Positions 1 to 5,770 of a DNA stretch of 5,770 bases are shown here, piece by piece (the stretch's first letter is position 1; each line of letters opens with the position of its first letter). This DNA is from DASYSL01 sp036003365 (GTDB taxonomy: Bacteria > Eisenbacteria > RBG-16-71-46 > DASYSL01). The stretch covers positions 1 through 5,770 of the forward strand of contig DASYSL010000214.1 of the NCBI GenBank assembly GCA_036003365.1. The letters run 5' to 3'. The notes beneath the pieces are model-generated. The model made no database searches. It saw only the letters and a list, made by a program, of their open reading frames with translations, and was not told where the DNA came from. The translations under genes and the position numbers were made by a program.

Positions 1-1
1 G

Positions 2-34
2 ACCTGGTATCACAGCCGCGAGGGCGACTACTAA
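2..34 (+). CDS. C-terminal end of an upstream gene (partial)
   Basis: The frame ending in TAA at 32-34 encodes only TWYHSREGDY before the stop, so the product cannot be identified. The stop codon directly abuts the ATG at 35, an arrangement typical of adjacent operon genes. This spacing is the main reason to think the frame is real. It could equally be chance, because only ten codons are visible. Confidence 0.35.
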   Translation, partial: TWYHSREGDY

Positions 35-409
35 ATGTCGACGACAGCCGAAGCCGGCCCGAGAATCGTTGGCTTGCGAGTCACTCACCTGGTGGGCGGA
101 GTGGTGTGGGGCTTGCTCGTTGGATTTGGGTTCGCGACCCTCGGCGGCGTCATCTACGAAAAAGTGCAGCCTGACTCTTGGCGCTCGTACGACATCGTAT
201 ACGACGCAGCTTTCGGGGTCGGCTGGCTGGCAACCGTTCTGATGACGATCCGATCAGGAGCGTTGGCGAACAGGCGAGTTGAGGCGAGCACGTCAACGTT
301 TCAACAAGAGACGACTCTAGCCATCGCGATGGTCTTGGCGGGAGTGGGCACTATTGCCAGTTTGAGCGTACTCATGTACCTGGCCTACCTCATCCTGAGA
401 AATGTCTGA
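35..409 (+). CDS. Small three-helix membrane protein of unknown function
   Basis: I do not recognise this 124-residue protein. It has three hydrophobic stretches, at about residues 17-40, 56-72 and 94-121. Between helices 2 and 3 lies a polar loop rich in Arg, Ser and Thr (about 73-92), and a short polar N-terminus precedes helix 1. This is consistent with an integral inner-membrane protein. No catalytic motif, cysteine or signal peptidase site was seen. The ATG at 35 directly follows a TAA, and a GAGGG at 20-24 lies 10 nt upstream as a plausible ribosome binding site. The next gene starts two bases after its stop, so the two are probably co-transcribed. Its base composition (about 57-62% GC in sampled lines) is lower than that of the genes downstream. 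That it is a real gene is inferred from gene packing and the coherent membrane topology. Confidence 0.7.
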   Translation: MSTTAEAGPRIVGLRVTHLVGGVVWGLLVGFGFATLGGVIYEKVQPDSWRSYDIVYDAAFGVGWLATVLMTIRSGALANRRVEASTSTFQQETTLAIAMVLAGVGTIASLSVLMYLAYLILRNV

Positions 410-411
410 CT

Positions 412-1416
412 GTGACGACAAGCTCTAAGACGTCCCGCAAGTTCTGGCCGCTCGTCATCCGCGTCGTCGTGGCCATCGCCTTGTTCGCATGGCTCGGCAC
501 GCATCTCGATTGGAAGGCGATCGCGCGCACGATGAGCACGATCGACCCGAAGTGGGCAATCGCGGCGCTGCTCGTCTTGTGGGCGGGGCTGGGGATTGCG
601 GTCGTGCGCTGGCACACCATTCTCAAGGCGCTGGGCTCGGACTTCCATTGGGGCGAGACGGTGCGCGTGTTCGGCGGGGGACTCTTCTTGAGTCTGTTCC
701 TGCCGACATCGATTGGCGGCGACGTGTATCGGCTGGCGCGCGTGGGGCGAAGCGGATTCGGCGCCGGGCGCGCGGGTGTCTCCCTGCTGGTTGAACGAGG
801 CATTGGATTGCTCGCCTTGCTGCTGCTTGTCGCGCCTGTCGTCTATGCGAACAAGCGCACGCAAGACCTCGTGCCCCTGGCATTGGGGCTCGGACTTGCG
901 GCAGTCAGCGTGATCTTCCTGTTCGGGCTGTGGGGAAGACCGGTGACGACTTTCTTGGCCAGGCGCATTCCGATTCTCGAGCCGGTGCTCGGTCACGGGA
1001 CGTGGGAAGCGATCGTCAGAACGGCACCGACGGTTTTCGTACTCTCCTTGCTCAATCACATGGCGACGATCGGCTCGAATTATCTTCTGGCGCGCGCGCT
1101 GCACGTGTCGCTCGGCTTCTGGGACGCGATGGCACTCATTCCGCTCGTCATCCTGGCGGGTCAGCTGCCTATCGCGCCGGGCGGACTTGGGGTCAGAGAG
1201 GCGGCGTTCGTCTACTTCCTCGGGCGGGCGGGCATCGGGCACGAGCCGGCGCTCGCCGTCGGGCTCGCGTGGCTCGCCGCGCTCTACCTCACGGGGGGAA
1301 TCGGAGCGCTTCTGTTCCTGGCCGACCGCCGCAAAGAGCCCAGGAAAGACGCCCTGGACCTGGAAACGATTCCGTTGGCTCCGTCCGGGGTTGACACTCC
1401 GTCGAACCCAACCTAG
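412..1416 (+). CDS. Flippase-like / lysylphosphatidylglycerol synthase TM-domain (UPF0104, PF03706-type) membrane protein
   Basis: This 334-residue polytopic membrane protein resembles the stand-alone version of the MprF N-terminal flippase domain (UPF0104/AglD-like family). Hydrophobic segments lie at about residues 12-30, 48-66, 86-96, 129-145, 153-174, 204-226, 235-250 and 279-303. Family hallmarks are visible: LPTSIGGDVYR (97-107), an ERGIGL motif (128-133), and LPIAPGGLGVREAAF (252-266), which resembles the conserved P-G-G-x-G-x-x-E segment. There is no C-terminal aminoacyl-transferase domain, so it should not itself make lysyl-PG. Family members are thought to move lipids or lipid-linked sugars across the membrane, and the substrate here is unknown. 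The polar C-terminal tail (about 305-334) is unremarkable. The GTG start at 412 follows the previous stop by two bases and lacks a clear Shine-Dalgarno, which suggests coupled translation. The last codons overlap a promoter for the downstream genes. Confidence 0.88.
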   Translation: MTTSSKTSRKFWPLVIRVVVAIALFAWLGTHLDWKAIARTMSTIDPKWAIAALLVLWAGLGIAVVRWHTILKALGSDFHWGETVRVFGGGLFLSLFLPTSIGGDVYRLARVGRSGFGAGRAGVSLLVERGIGLLALLLLVAPVVYANKRTQDLVPLALGLGLAAVSVIFLFGLWGRPVTTFLARRIPILEPVLGHGTWEAIVRTAPTVFVLSLLNHMATIGSNYLLARALHVSLGFWDAMALIPLVILAGQLPIAPGGLGVREAAFVYFLGRAGIGHEPALAVGLAWLAALYLTGGIGALLFLADRRKEPRKDALDLETIPLAPSGVDTPSNPT

Positions 1417-1419
1417 ATT
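1391..1419 (+). promoter_or_regulatory. Predicted sigma70-type promoter for the ispG gene set
   Basis: A perfect -35 hexamer TTGACA (1391-1396) is followed by an ideal 17-nt spacer and the -10 hexamer TAGATT (1414-1419), which matches TATAAT at 4 of 6 positions. It overlaps the final codons and stop of the preceding gene. It sits just ahead of the only sizeable gap between genes in the window. Transcription would begin near 1426, giving a leader of about 113 nt before the ispG start chosen here. Consensus match, spacing and location all agree, but no experiment supports it. Confidence 0.6.
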
Positions 1420-1538
1420 CGGCAAGTTACCTACTGATTCGGTGGGATTTGGAGGCGGTATGTCGGCCGCCCCGCGCAAGGATGGGCGCGCCGCCTTCCG
1501 CTTCCCCGCGTCCCCCAGTGACGGACGGGAGGTATCTG
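1420..1538 (+). promoter_or_regulatory. Leader upstream of ispG, with a possible upstream start codon and a weak hairpin
   Basis: This non-coding stretch contains GGAGG (1451-1455) four bases ahead of an ATG (1460-1462). That ATG opens a frame different from ispG, which overlaps the ispG start and stays open to 1960. A small hairpin can form between GGCGG (1454-1458) and CCGCC (1467-1471), with an 8-nt loop containing that ATG. An 8-bp palindrome GGCGCGCC lies at 1485-1492. No known riboswitch core and no intrinsic terminator with a U-tract was recognised. The upstream ATG may be chance in GC-rich DNA, so a regulatory role is only a possibility. Confidence 0.3.
1527..1532 (+). promoter_or_regulatory. 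Shine-Dalgarno site that sets the ispG start
   Basis: GGGAGG lies six bases before the in-frame TTG at 1539. Earlier in-frame candidates (TTG at 1449, ATG at 1482, GTG at 1518) have no comparable site, so this decides the start. Confidence 0.7.
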
Positions 1539-2753
1539 TTGAGCGATTCGAATTCCATTCCGTTGAGCCGCGACGTCCCCGAGCCGGAATGGCTGCCGGA
1601 AGTTCTCGCCACACCTGCGCTCACTCCAGCCGATGCGCCTCGGACGCACACCCGCCCGGTGAGCGTCGGCGGCGTGAAGATCGGCGGCGGCGCACCGGTC
1701 GTGGTCCAGTCGATGTGCACCACGATGACCTGGGACGTGGCAGCCACCATGAACCAGATCCAGCGTCTCGCCGATGCCGGCTGCGAAGTCGTGCGTGTGG
1801 CCGTGCCGGACGACAAGTCGGCCGACGCGCTGCCCGAGATCGTCAAGCGCTCGCCCATCCCGGTTGTGGCCGACATCCACTTCCATTACAAGCTCGGGCT
1901 CAAGGCGCTGGCGGCCGGCGTCCACAAGATCCGCATCAATCCGGGCAATATCGGAAGTGAAGACAAGACGCGCGAGATCCTGGCGGCGGCGCGCGATCGC
2001 GGCGTGCCGATTCGTGTCGGCGCCAACGTGGGCTCGCTGCCCAAGTCGATCATTGCCAAGTACGGGACCCACGATCCGCGCGCGCTGGTGGAAGCGGCGG
2101 CGATCCAGATCGGGATCCTCGAGCGCGAGAGCTTCGAGGACATCGTGGTCTCGCTCAAGGCGTCGGACGTGCCCCTGGCGGTCGCGGCATACCGGCTCGC
2201 CGCCAAGCGCTTTCCGTATCCGCTGCACATCGGCATCACGGAAGCGGGGAGCACGCGCGCCGGCAGCGTGAAGAGTGCGGTGGGGCTCGGTATCCTCCTC
2301 GCCGAGGGTATCGGCGACACGATGCGCGTCTCACTCACCGCCGACCCGGTCGAGGAGATCGAGACCGCGTATGGCATTCTCTCGGCCGTCGGGCTGCGCA
2401 AGCTCGGCCCCGAGATCATTTCGTGTCCGTCGTGCGGGCGTTGTGACATCGATCTCATCCCGCTCGCCACGATGGTCGAAGAGAAGGTCAAGTCGCTCAA
2501 GCTGCGCGTGCCGCTTCGTGTCGCCGTCATGGGATGCGAGGTGAACGGCCCGGGCGAAGCGCGCGACTCGGACGTGGGGATCGCCGGCGGCGTGGGCGTG
2601 GGCCTGCTCATGCGCGGCGGCAAGATCGTCCGCAAGGTCAAGGAAGAGGAAATCGTCGACGCCTTGATGAAAGAAGTCATCGAGGTCGCCAAAGAGCGCG
2701 AAGCTCAGAATGGGCCGGCCCAGCCCGCGGGAGACGGACATGCGCGTCAGTAG
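1539..2753 (+). CDS. ispG: 4-hydroxy-3-methylbut-2-enyl-diphosphate synthase (IspG/GcpE)
   Basis: IspG is a cytosolic [4Fe-4S] enzyme that reductively converts 2-C-methyl-erythritol 2,4-cyclodiphosphate to HMBPP, the penultimate step of the MEP isoprenoid pathway. From the TTG start it has 404 residues and is the compact bacterial form without the extra domain of plant and some other enzymes. The N-terminal TIM-barrel part shows VQSMCTT (56-62), VADIHFHY (110-117), RINPGNIG (132-139) and ITEAGSTRAGSVKSA (242-256). The C-terminal cluster domain has CPSC (C296, C299) and CEVNGPGE (C333, E340), corresponding to the three cysteines and the glutamate that bind the cluster in E. coli IspG. An additional C302 follows the CPSC pair. 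About 37 residues precede the conserved core, longer than in E. coli and poorly conserved in character. Later starts are not excluded. The 3' end overlaps the next gene by 14 nt. Confidence 0.96.
   Translation: MSDSNSIPLSRDVPEPEWLPEVLATPALTPADAPRTHTRPVSVGGVKIGGGAPVVVQSMCTTMTWDVAATMNQIQRLADAGCEVVRVAVPDDKSADALPEIVKRSPIPVVADIHFHYKLGLKALAAGVHKIRINPGNIGSEDKTREILAAARDRGVPIRVGANVGSLPKSIIAKYGTHDPRALVEAAAIQIGILERESFEDIVVSLKASDVPLAVAAYRLAAKRFPYPLHIGITEAGSTRAGSVKSAVGLGILLAEGIGDTMRVSLTADPVEEIETAYGILSAVGLRKLGPEIISCPSCGRCDIDLIPLATMVEEKVKSLKLRVPLRVAVMGCEVNGPGEARDSDVGIAGGVGVGLLMRGGKIVRKVKEEEIVDALMKEVIEVAKEREAQNGPAQPAGDGHARQ
2729..2733 (+). promoter_or_regulatory. Shine-Dalgarno site that sets the rrf2 start
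   Basis: GGGAG ends six bases before the ATG at 2740, inside the ispG 3' end. It supports that ATG over an in-frame ATG at 2710. The protein beginning at 2740 also matches the usual N-terminus of Rrf2 proteins. Confidence 0.65.
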
Positions 2754-3240
2754 CCGAGGCCAGTATGGAGTTCGCGCCCTAGCCTATCTGGCGGCGCGCT
2801 ATGGAGAGGGTCCGATCAACGTGCGCACCGTGGCGCAGGCCGAGCGCCTGCCCGCGAAGTATCTCGAGCAGCTGCTCGCCAAGCTCCGGCGCGGCGGGCT
2901 CGTGCGCTCGAGCCGCGGCGCCCGCGGCGGCGTGGTGCTGGCGCAGGATCCCAAGGCGATCTCGATCCGCCAGGTCGTGTCGCTGCTCGAGGGATCGCTC
3001 TTGCCCGTGGATTGTCTCAAGGACACGAACGGGCACGAGGAGAACTGCGTGGCGCATCCCTTGTGGCGCGCGCTGCACGAGAGCGTGCTGAGCACGCTCG
3101 ATTCGTTCACGCTGGCCGACCTGGCCGAGCGTTTGCGCGCGCGCGAAGCCAAGGCGCCGCGCGGCAGCGGCATGATTCCCGAGGCGGAGCTGGAGACGGT
3201 GGGGGCGGGCAGCGGGAGGTCGGATGTTCACTCCGAGTGA
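2740..3240 (+). CDS. Rrf2/IscR-family winged-helix transcriptional regulator
   Basis: This 166-residue DNA-binding protein begins MRVSSRGQYGVRAL, the typical Rrf2 opening (compare MRLTSKGRYAV in IscR). The helix-turn-helix and recognition helix lie at about 27-54 (RTVAQAERLPAKYLEQLL) and the wing at 59-68 (RGARGGVVLA). The effector region has C92, C103 and H106 followed by PLWR. IscR binds [2Fe-2S] with three cysteines and a histidine in an equivalent C-x5-C-x5-C-x2-H pattern. Here the middle cysteine is replaced (N97/G98), so cluster type or binding may differ. About 30 polar residues follow the dimerisation helix. The gene overlaps ispG by 14 nt and pdxS by 17 nt. It may autoregulate this operon or control others. 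No palindromic operator was identified near the promoter at 1391. Family assignment is secure; the ligand and targets are not known. Confidence 0.93.
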   Translation: MRVSSRGQYGVRALAYLAARYGEGPINVRTVAQAERLPAKYLEQLLAKLRRGGLVRSSRGARGGVVLAQDPKAISIRQVVSLLEGSLLPVDCLKDTNGHEENCVAHPLWRALHESVLSTLDSFTLADLAERLRAREAKAPRGSGMIPEAELETVGAGSGRSDVHSE

Positions 3241-4129
3241 CAAGCGCGACGAGCGGCTGGCGCAGTTTCGTCTCAAGGTCGGGCTCGCCGAGATGCTCAA
3301 GGGCGGCGTGATCATGGACGTGACCAACGCCGAGCAGGCCAAGATCGCCGAGGAGGCGGGAGCGGTCGCGGTCATGGCGCTCGAGCGCGTGCCGGCCGAC
3401 ATCCGCGCCGAGGGCGGCGTGGCGCGCATGTCCGATCCGAGGAAGATCCGCGAGATCCAGGAAGCGGTGTCGATCCCGGTCATGGCCAAGTGCCGGATCG
3501 GCCACTTCGCCGAAGCCCAGATCCTGCAGGCCTTGGGCGTCGACTTCGTCGACGAGAGCGAGGTGCTCACGCCGGCCGACGAGGAGCACCACGTCGACAA
3601 GTGGAGCTTCCAGGTGCCGTTCGTGTGTGGCTGCCGCGATCTCGGCGAGGCGCTGCGGCGCATCGGCGAGGGCGCGGCCATGATCCGCACCAAGGGTGAG
3701 GCCGGAACCGGCAACGTGGTCGAGGCGGTGCGCCACATGCGCGCCGTGACGCGCGGGCTCAGGGCGTTGACGATGCTCCGCGAAGACGAGTACATGGCCG
3801 AGGCCAAGAAGCTGGCAGCACCGGTCGATCTGGTGGCCGAGTGCGCGCGCACCGGGCGCTTGCCGGTGCCCAACTTCGCCGCCGGCGGCGTGGCCACGCC
3901 GGCCGACGCGTCGCTCCTCATGCAGCTCGGCGCCGAGACCGTGTTCGTGGGATCGGGCATCTTCAAGTCGGCCGATCCGGCGGCGCGGGCGCGCGCCATC
4001 GTGCGCGCGGTGACGCACTACAAGGACGCCAAGGTGCTGGCGGAGATCTCCGAGCTGGGCGAGCCCATGCGCGGGCTCGAGATTGGAAAGATCCGCGAGG
4101 AAGAGCTTCTGGCACGGCGGGGCCATTGA
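3224..4129 (+). CDS. pdxS: Pyridoxal 5'-phosphate synthase, PdxS subunit
   Basis: PdxS (Pdx1) condenses ribose 5-phosphate, glyceraldehyde 3-phosphate and ammonia into PLP. It forms a dodecamer decorated by the PdxT glutaminase. The 301-residue protein spans the whole family length (about 290-300). It opens with KVGLAEMLKGGVIMDV, where D32 matches the conserved aspartate 24 of the B. subtilis enzyme. The two catalytic lysines are present: K89 in PVMAKCRIGH (Lys81 equivalent) and K157 in MIRTKGEAGTGN (Lys149 equivalent). The phosphate-binding segments FAAGGVATPADA and FVGSGIF are intact. GGGAGG at 3214-3219 lies four bases before the ATG, which is inside the end of the rrf2 gene. pdxT starts within its stop codon, so the two subunits are probably made together. 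Nothing suggests loss of function. Confidence 0.98.
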   Translation: MFTPSDKRDERLAQFRLKVGLAEMLKGGVIMDVTNAEQAKIAEEAGAVAVMALERVPADIRAEGGVARMSDPRKIREIQEAVSIPVMAKCRIGHFAEAQILQALGVDFVDESEVLTPADEEHHVDKWSFQVPFVCGCRDLGEALRRIGEGAAMIRTKGEAGTGNVVEAVRHMRAVTRGLRALTMLREDEYMAEAKKLAAPVDLVAECARTGRLPVPNFAAGGVATPADASLLMQLGAETVFVGSGIFKSADPAARARAIVRAVTHYKDAKVLAEISELGEPMRGLEIGKIREEELLARRGH

Positions 4130-4830
4130 CGAGCACTCCCCAGGACTCATCGCCACGCAGCAACGGGACCAACGGAACCCACGCGCACCATCCGAGCCAA
4201 ACGCGGATCAAGGCGACATCCGAGCCCAACCTCACGGTCGGCATCCTGTGCTTGCAAGGCGACTACGAGAAGCACGAGGCCGCGTGGCGTGAAGCCGGTG
4301 CGGCCACGCGACGGGTCGATGACGCCGAGAGCCTGAGCGCGGTCGACGCACTCTCGATGCCGGGCGGCGAATCCACCACCATGCTGCGCCTGCTCGAGAT
4401 CACGGGACTGCGCGAGCCGTTGCGTGCCTTCGTCGCGGTCAAGCCGGTGTTCGCCACCTGCGCCGGATTGATCTTGCTGGCGCGCGAGCTGACGGACGGG
4501 GGACGGGTGCCGTTCCCGCCGCTCGGCGTGCTCGACGTCGAGGTCGAGCGCAACGCCTACGGCCGCCAGATCGATTCCTTCCAAGCCAACGTGAGCGGTC
4601 CGGCGACCGGCAGTGCGCCTTTCGAAGGCGTGTTCATCCGGGCGCCGCGGATCAAGCGCGTGGGGGCGGGAATCGAGGTGGTGGTGCGGCTCGGCGAGGA
4701 GCCGGTCGGGGTGCGCCACGAGCGCATCCTCGGCCTTTGCTTCCATCCGGAGCTGACCCCTGACCGCCGCCTGCACCGCTGGTTCCTCGAGCACTGCGTG
4801 CGCGCAGCCCAGACCGCGAGGTCCGCATGA
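4126..4830 (+). CDS. pdxT: Pyridoxal 5'-phosphate synthase, PdxT glutaminase subunit
   Basis: PdxT (Pdx2) is a class I glutamine amidotransferase that supplies ammonia to PdxS. The core from about residue 36 is complete: CLQGDYEKHE, the GGES loop (80-83), the nucleophile C112 in ATCAGLI (GTCAGLI in many homologues), GRQIDSF (146-152), and FHPEL giving H207 and E209 of the triad. The start is inferred. The only initiation codon in this frame between the end of pdxS and the core is TTG at 4126, which overlaps the pdxS stop as TTGA. This gives 234 residues, about 35-40 longer than usual. The extra N-terminus is polar, rich in Ser, Thr, Asn, His and Pro, and has no visible domain. The site upstream (GGCGGGG at 4116-4122) is weak, so initiation may rely on coupling to pdxS. 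The 3' end overlaps the next gene as ATGA. Confidence 0.95.
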   Translation: MTSTPQDSSPRSNGTNGTHAHHPSQTRIKATSEPNLTVGILCLQGDYEKHEAAWREAGAATRRVDDAESLSAVDALSMPGGESTTMLRLLEITGLREPLRAFVAVKPVFATCAGLILLARELTDGGRVPFPPLGVLDVEVERNAYGRQIDSFQANVSGPATGSAPFEGVFIRAPRIKRVGAGIEVVVRLGEEPVGVRHERILGLCFHPELTPDRRLHRWFLEHCVRAAQTARSA

Positions 4831-5770
4831 TCCGCTGGGACTCGCCGGCCGCTGCCCTTGCCGACTGGAAGCCGCTCGAGAAGCTGATCGCCGCCAAGCA
4901 GCGCTTCGTTCTCACCACGCACATGAATCCGGATGGCGACGGCCTGGGCTCCGAGGTGGGGCTCGCGCTCTACCTCCAGAGCCAGGGCAAGGACGTGACG
5001 GTCTTGAACGACGGCGCGGTGCCGCCCAACTTCGAATTCCTGGCGCGCCTGTTCCCCATGCAGCCGTTCGATGAGACATGGGCGCGCGAGGTGGTGGACG
5101 GCGCCGAGGTGGTCATCCTCCTCGACACTGCGGTGCGCCCGCGCCTCGGCCGCGTGGCGCCTTTGCTGTCGCGCGAAGGATTGGAGATCGTGATCCTCGA
5201 TCACCATCTCGGCGAGCCCAAGTTCGGCTCGCTGGCCATCGTGGTGCCCGGCGCCTGCGCGGCCGGAGAGCTGGTCTACGATTTCGTGCGGCGCCAGCCC
5301 GGCGGCATCACCGAGCCCATCGCGGCCGCGCTCTACACGGCACTGGTCACCGATACGGGCTCGTTCCGCTTCGCCAACACCGATCCCGAAGCCCACGCCA
5401 TGGCGGCGCACCTGGTGAGCGCGGGTGCCGCTCCCGAGCCGCTTCACGCGGTGATCTACCAGCATCGCCACGCGGGGCGGGTACGCTTCCAGGGCCACGT
5501 GTGGAGCTGCCTGCAGCTCACCGACGACGGCCGCGTGGCGTGGATGGAAGTGGACCGCGCCACCATGCACCACTATGGCGTGGACTCGGGCGATACCGAA
5601 GGCTTGGTCGACTTCCCGCGCAACATCCAAGGCGTCGAGGCCGTGGCCCTGGTGAGCGAGACCGCGAGCGGCGAGTGCAAGGTGTCGCTGCGCTCCACCG
5701 GACGCGTGAACGTGGAGCAGGTGGCGGCGAAGTTCGGCGGCGGCGGCCATCGCGCCGCGGCCGGCGCCAC
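4827..5770 (+). CDS. nrnA: DHH/DHHA1 phosphoesterase, NrnA-like oligoribonuclease / pAp phosphatase (3' truncated by window)
   Basis: The frame is open from the ATG at 4827 to the window end, giving 314 codons, close to the usual family length of about 310-330. NrnA-type enzymes are Mn-dependent cytosolic phosphoesterases that degrade 2-5 nt RNAs and dephosphorylate 3'-phosphoadenosine 5'-phosphate. DHH-family motifs appear in order: HMNPDGDGLGS (32-42), LLDTA (98-102), the signature LDHH (124-127) and TDTGSFRFANT (175-185). A DHHA1 substrate-binding domain follows from about 230, ending in the FGGGGHRAAAGA motif (303-314). Only a few C-terminal residues should be missing. GAGGT at 4818-4822 lies four bases before the ATG, which overlaps the pdxT stop. 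The exact substrate (nano-RNA, pAp or cyclic-dinucleotide products) cannot be set from sequence alone, so the symbol denotes family similarity. The link to B6 genes has no obvious biochemical reason beyond shared expression. Confidence 0.92.
   Translation, partial: MIRWDSPAAALADWKPLEKLIAAKQRFVLTTHMNPDGDGLGSEVGLALYLQSQGKDVTVLNDGAVPPNFEFLARLFPMQPFDETWAREVVDGAEVVILLDTAVRPRLGRVAPLLSREGLEIVILDHHLGEPKFGSLAIVVPGACAAGELVYDFVRRQPGGITEPIAAALYTALVTDTGSFRFANTDPEAHAMAAHLVSAGAAPEPLHAVIYQHRHAGRVRFQGHVWSCLQLTDDGRVAWMEVDRATMHHYGVDSGDTEGLVDFPRNIQGVEAVALVSETASGECKVSLRSTGRVNVEQVAAKFGGGGHRAAAGA

Noticed and set aside
1485..1492. GGCGCGCC palindrome as a regulator operator
   Set aside because: An 8-bp GC-only palindrome is expected by chance in DNA of this composition, and it does not resemble a known IscR-type site.
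385..1614. 409-codon open frame on the - strand
   Set aside because: It is antisense to the flippase-like gene and the ispG leader, and its translation is Arg/Glu/Gln-rich with no recognisable domain. GC-rich codon use on the + strand leaves antisense frames open.
1187..1960. 257-codon + strand frame overlapping the flippase-like gene end and ispG
   Set aside because: The translation is Arg/Ser-rich and domain-free on both sides. Only its internal ATG at 1460 is of interest as a possible upstream start, and it is reported separately.
3841..4125. Possible longer PdxT reaching back into pdxS, or a PdxS-PdxT fusion
   Set aside because: The PdxT frame is open upstream, but that part is an Arg/Gly/Ala-rich shadow of pdxS in another frame. 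The pdxS stop at 4127-4129 is intact, so there is no fusion.
2779..4156. Long - strand frames (406 and 349 codons) opposite rrf2 and pdxS
   Set aside because: They are mirror frames of well-identified + strand genes. The translations are low-complexity (Ser/Arg/Ala or His/Arg/Leu rich) without motifs.
4557..5750. 397-codon - strand frame opposite pdxT and the DHH gene
   Set aside because: The opposite strand encodes intact DHH/DHHA1 motifs throughout. The - strand product is a His/Arg/Val/Ala-rich shadow.

Overview
The window is GC-rich bacterial DNA with every supported gene on the + strand. The first about 1.4 kb is visibly less GC-rich than the rest: hand counts of sample lines give about 57-63% in the first two genes and 70-80% in the pdx genes. 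No tRNA, rRNA, transposase, CRISPR array or convincing terminator was seen. The host is a bacterium that uses the MEP isoprenoid pathway (bacterial-type IspG) and the DXP-independent vitamin B6 route (PdxS/PdxT). Taxonomy cannot be fixed from this. A GC-rich, possibly uncultivated phylum such as Eisenbacteria or Gemmatimonadota is a guess.

Layout: positions 2-34 look like the last codons of an upstream gene. Then come a small unrecognised three-helix membrane protein (35-409) and a flippase-like / LPG-synthase-type membrane protein (412-1416), which look co-transcribed. A near-consensus sigma70 promoter (TTGACA, 17-nt spacer, TAGATT) overlaps the end of the second gene. It precedes a leader of about 110 nt and a tightly packed set of five genes: ispG (TTG start at 1539), an Rrf2-family regulator (2740), pdxS (3224), pdxT (TTG start at 4126) and an nrnA-like DHH phosphoesterase (4827) that runs off the window. 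Each junction within this set overlaps, by 14, 17, 4 and 4 nt, so translational coupling in one operon is very likely.

Functionally, IspG is a [4Fe-4S] enzyme, PdxS and PdxT together make pyridoxal 5'-phosphate, and NrnA-type enzymes degrade nano-RNA and pAp. The Rrf2 protein is IscR-like but keeps only two of the three cysteines of the IscR cluster site, plus the histidine. An inferred theme is a redox- or Fe-S-responsive regulator placed among cofactor-related housekeeping genes. PLP is the cofactor of cysteine desulfurases, which feed Fe-S assembly, and IspG consumes Fe-S clusters. No clearly novel system is visible. The points most worth a second look are the gene arrangement, the variant Rrf2 cysteine site, the promoter and leader before ispG, and the forced TTG start and N-terminal extension of PdxT.
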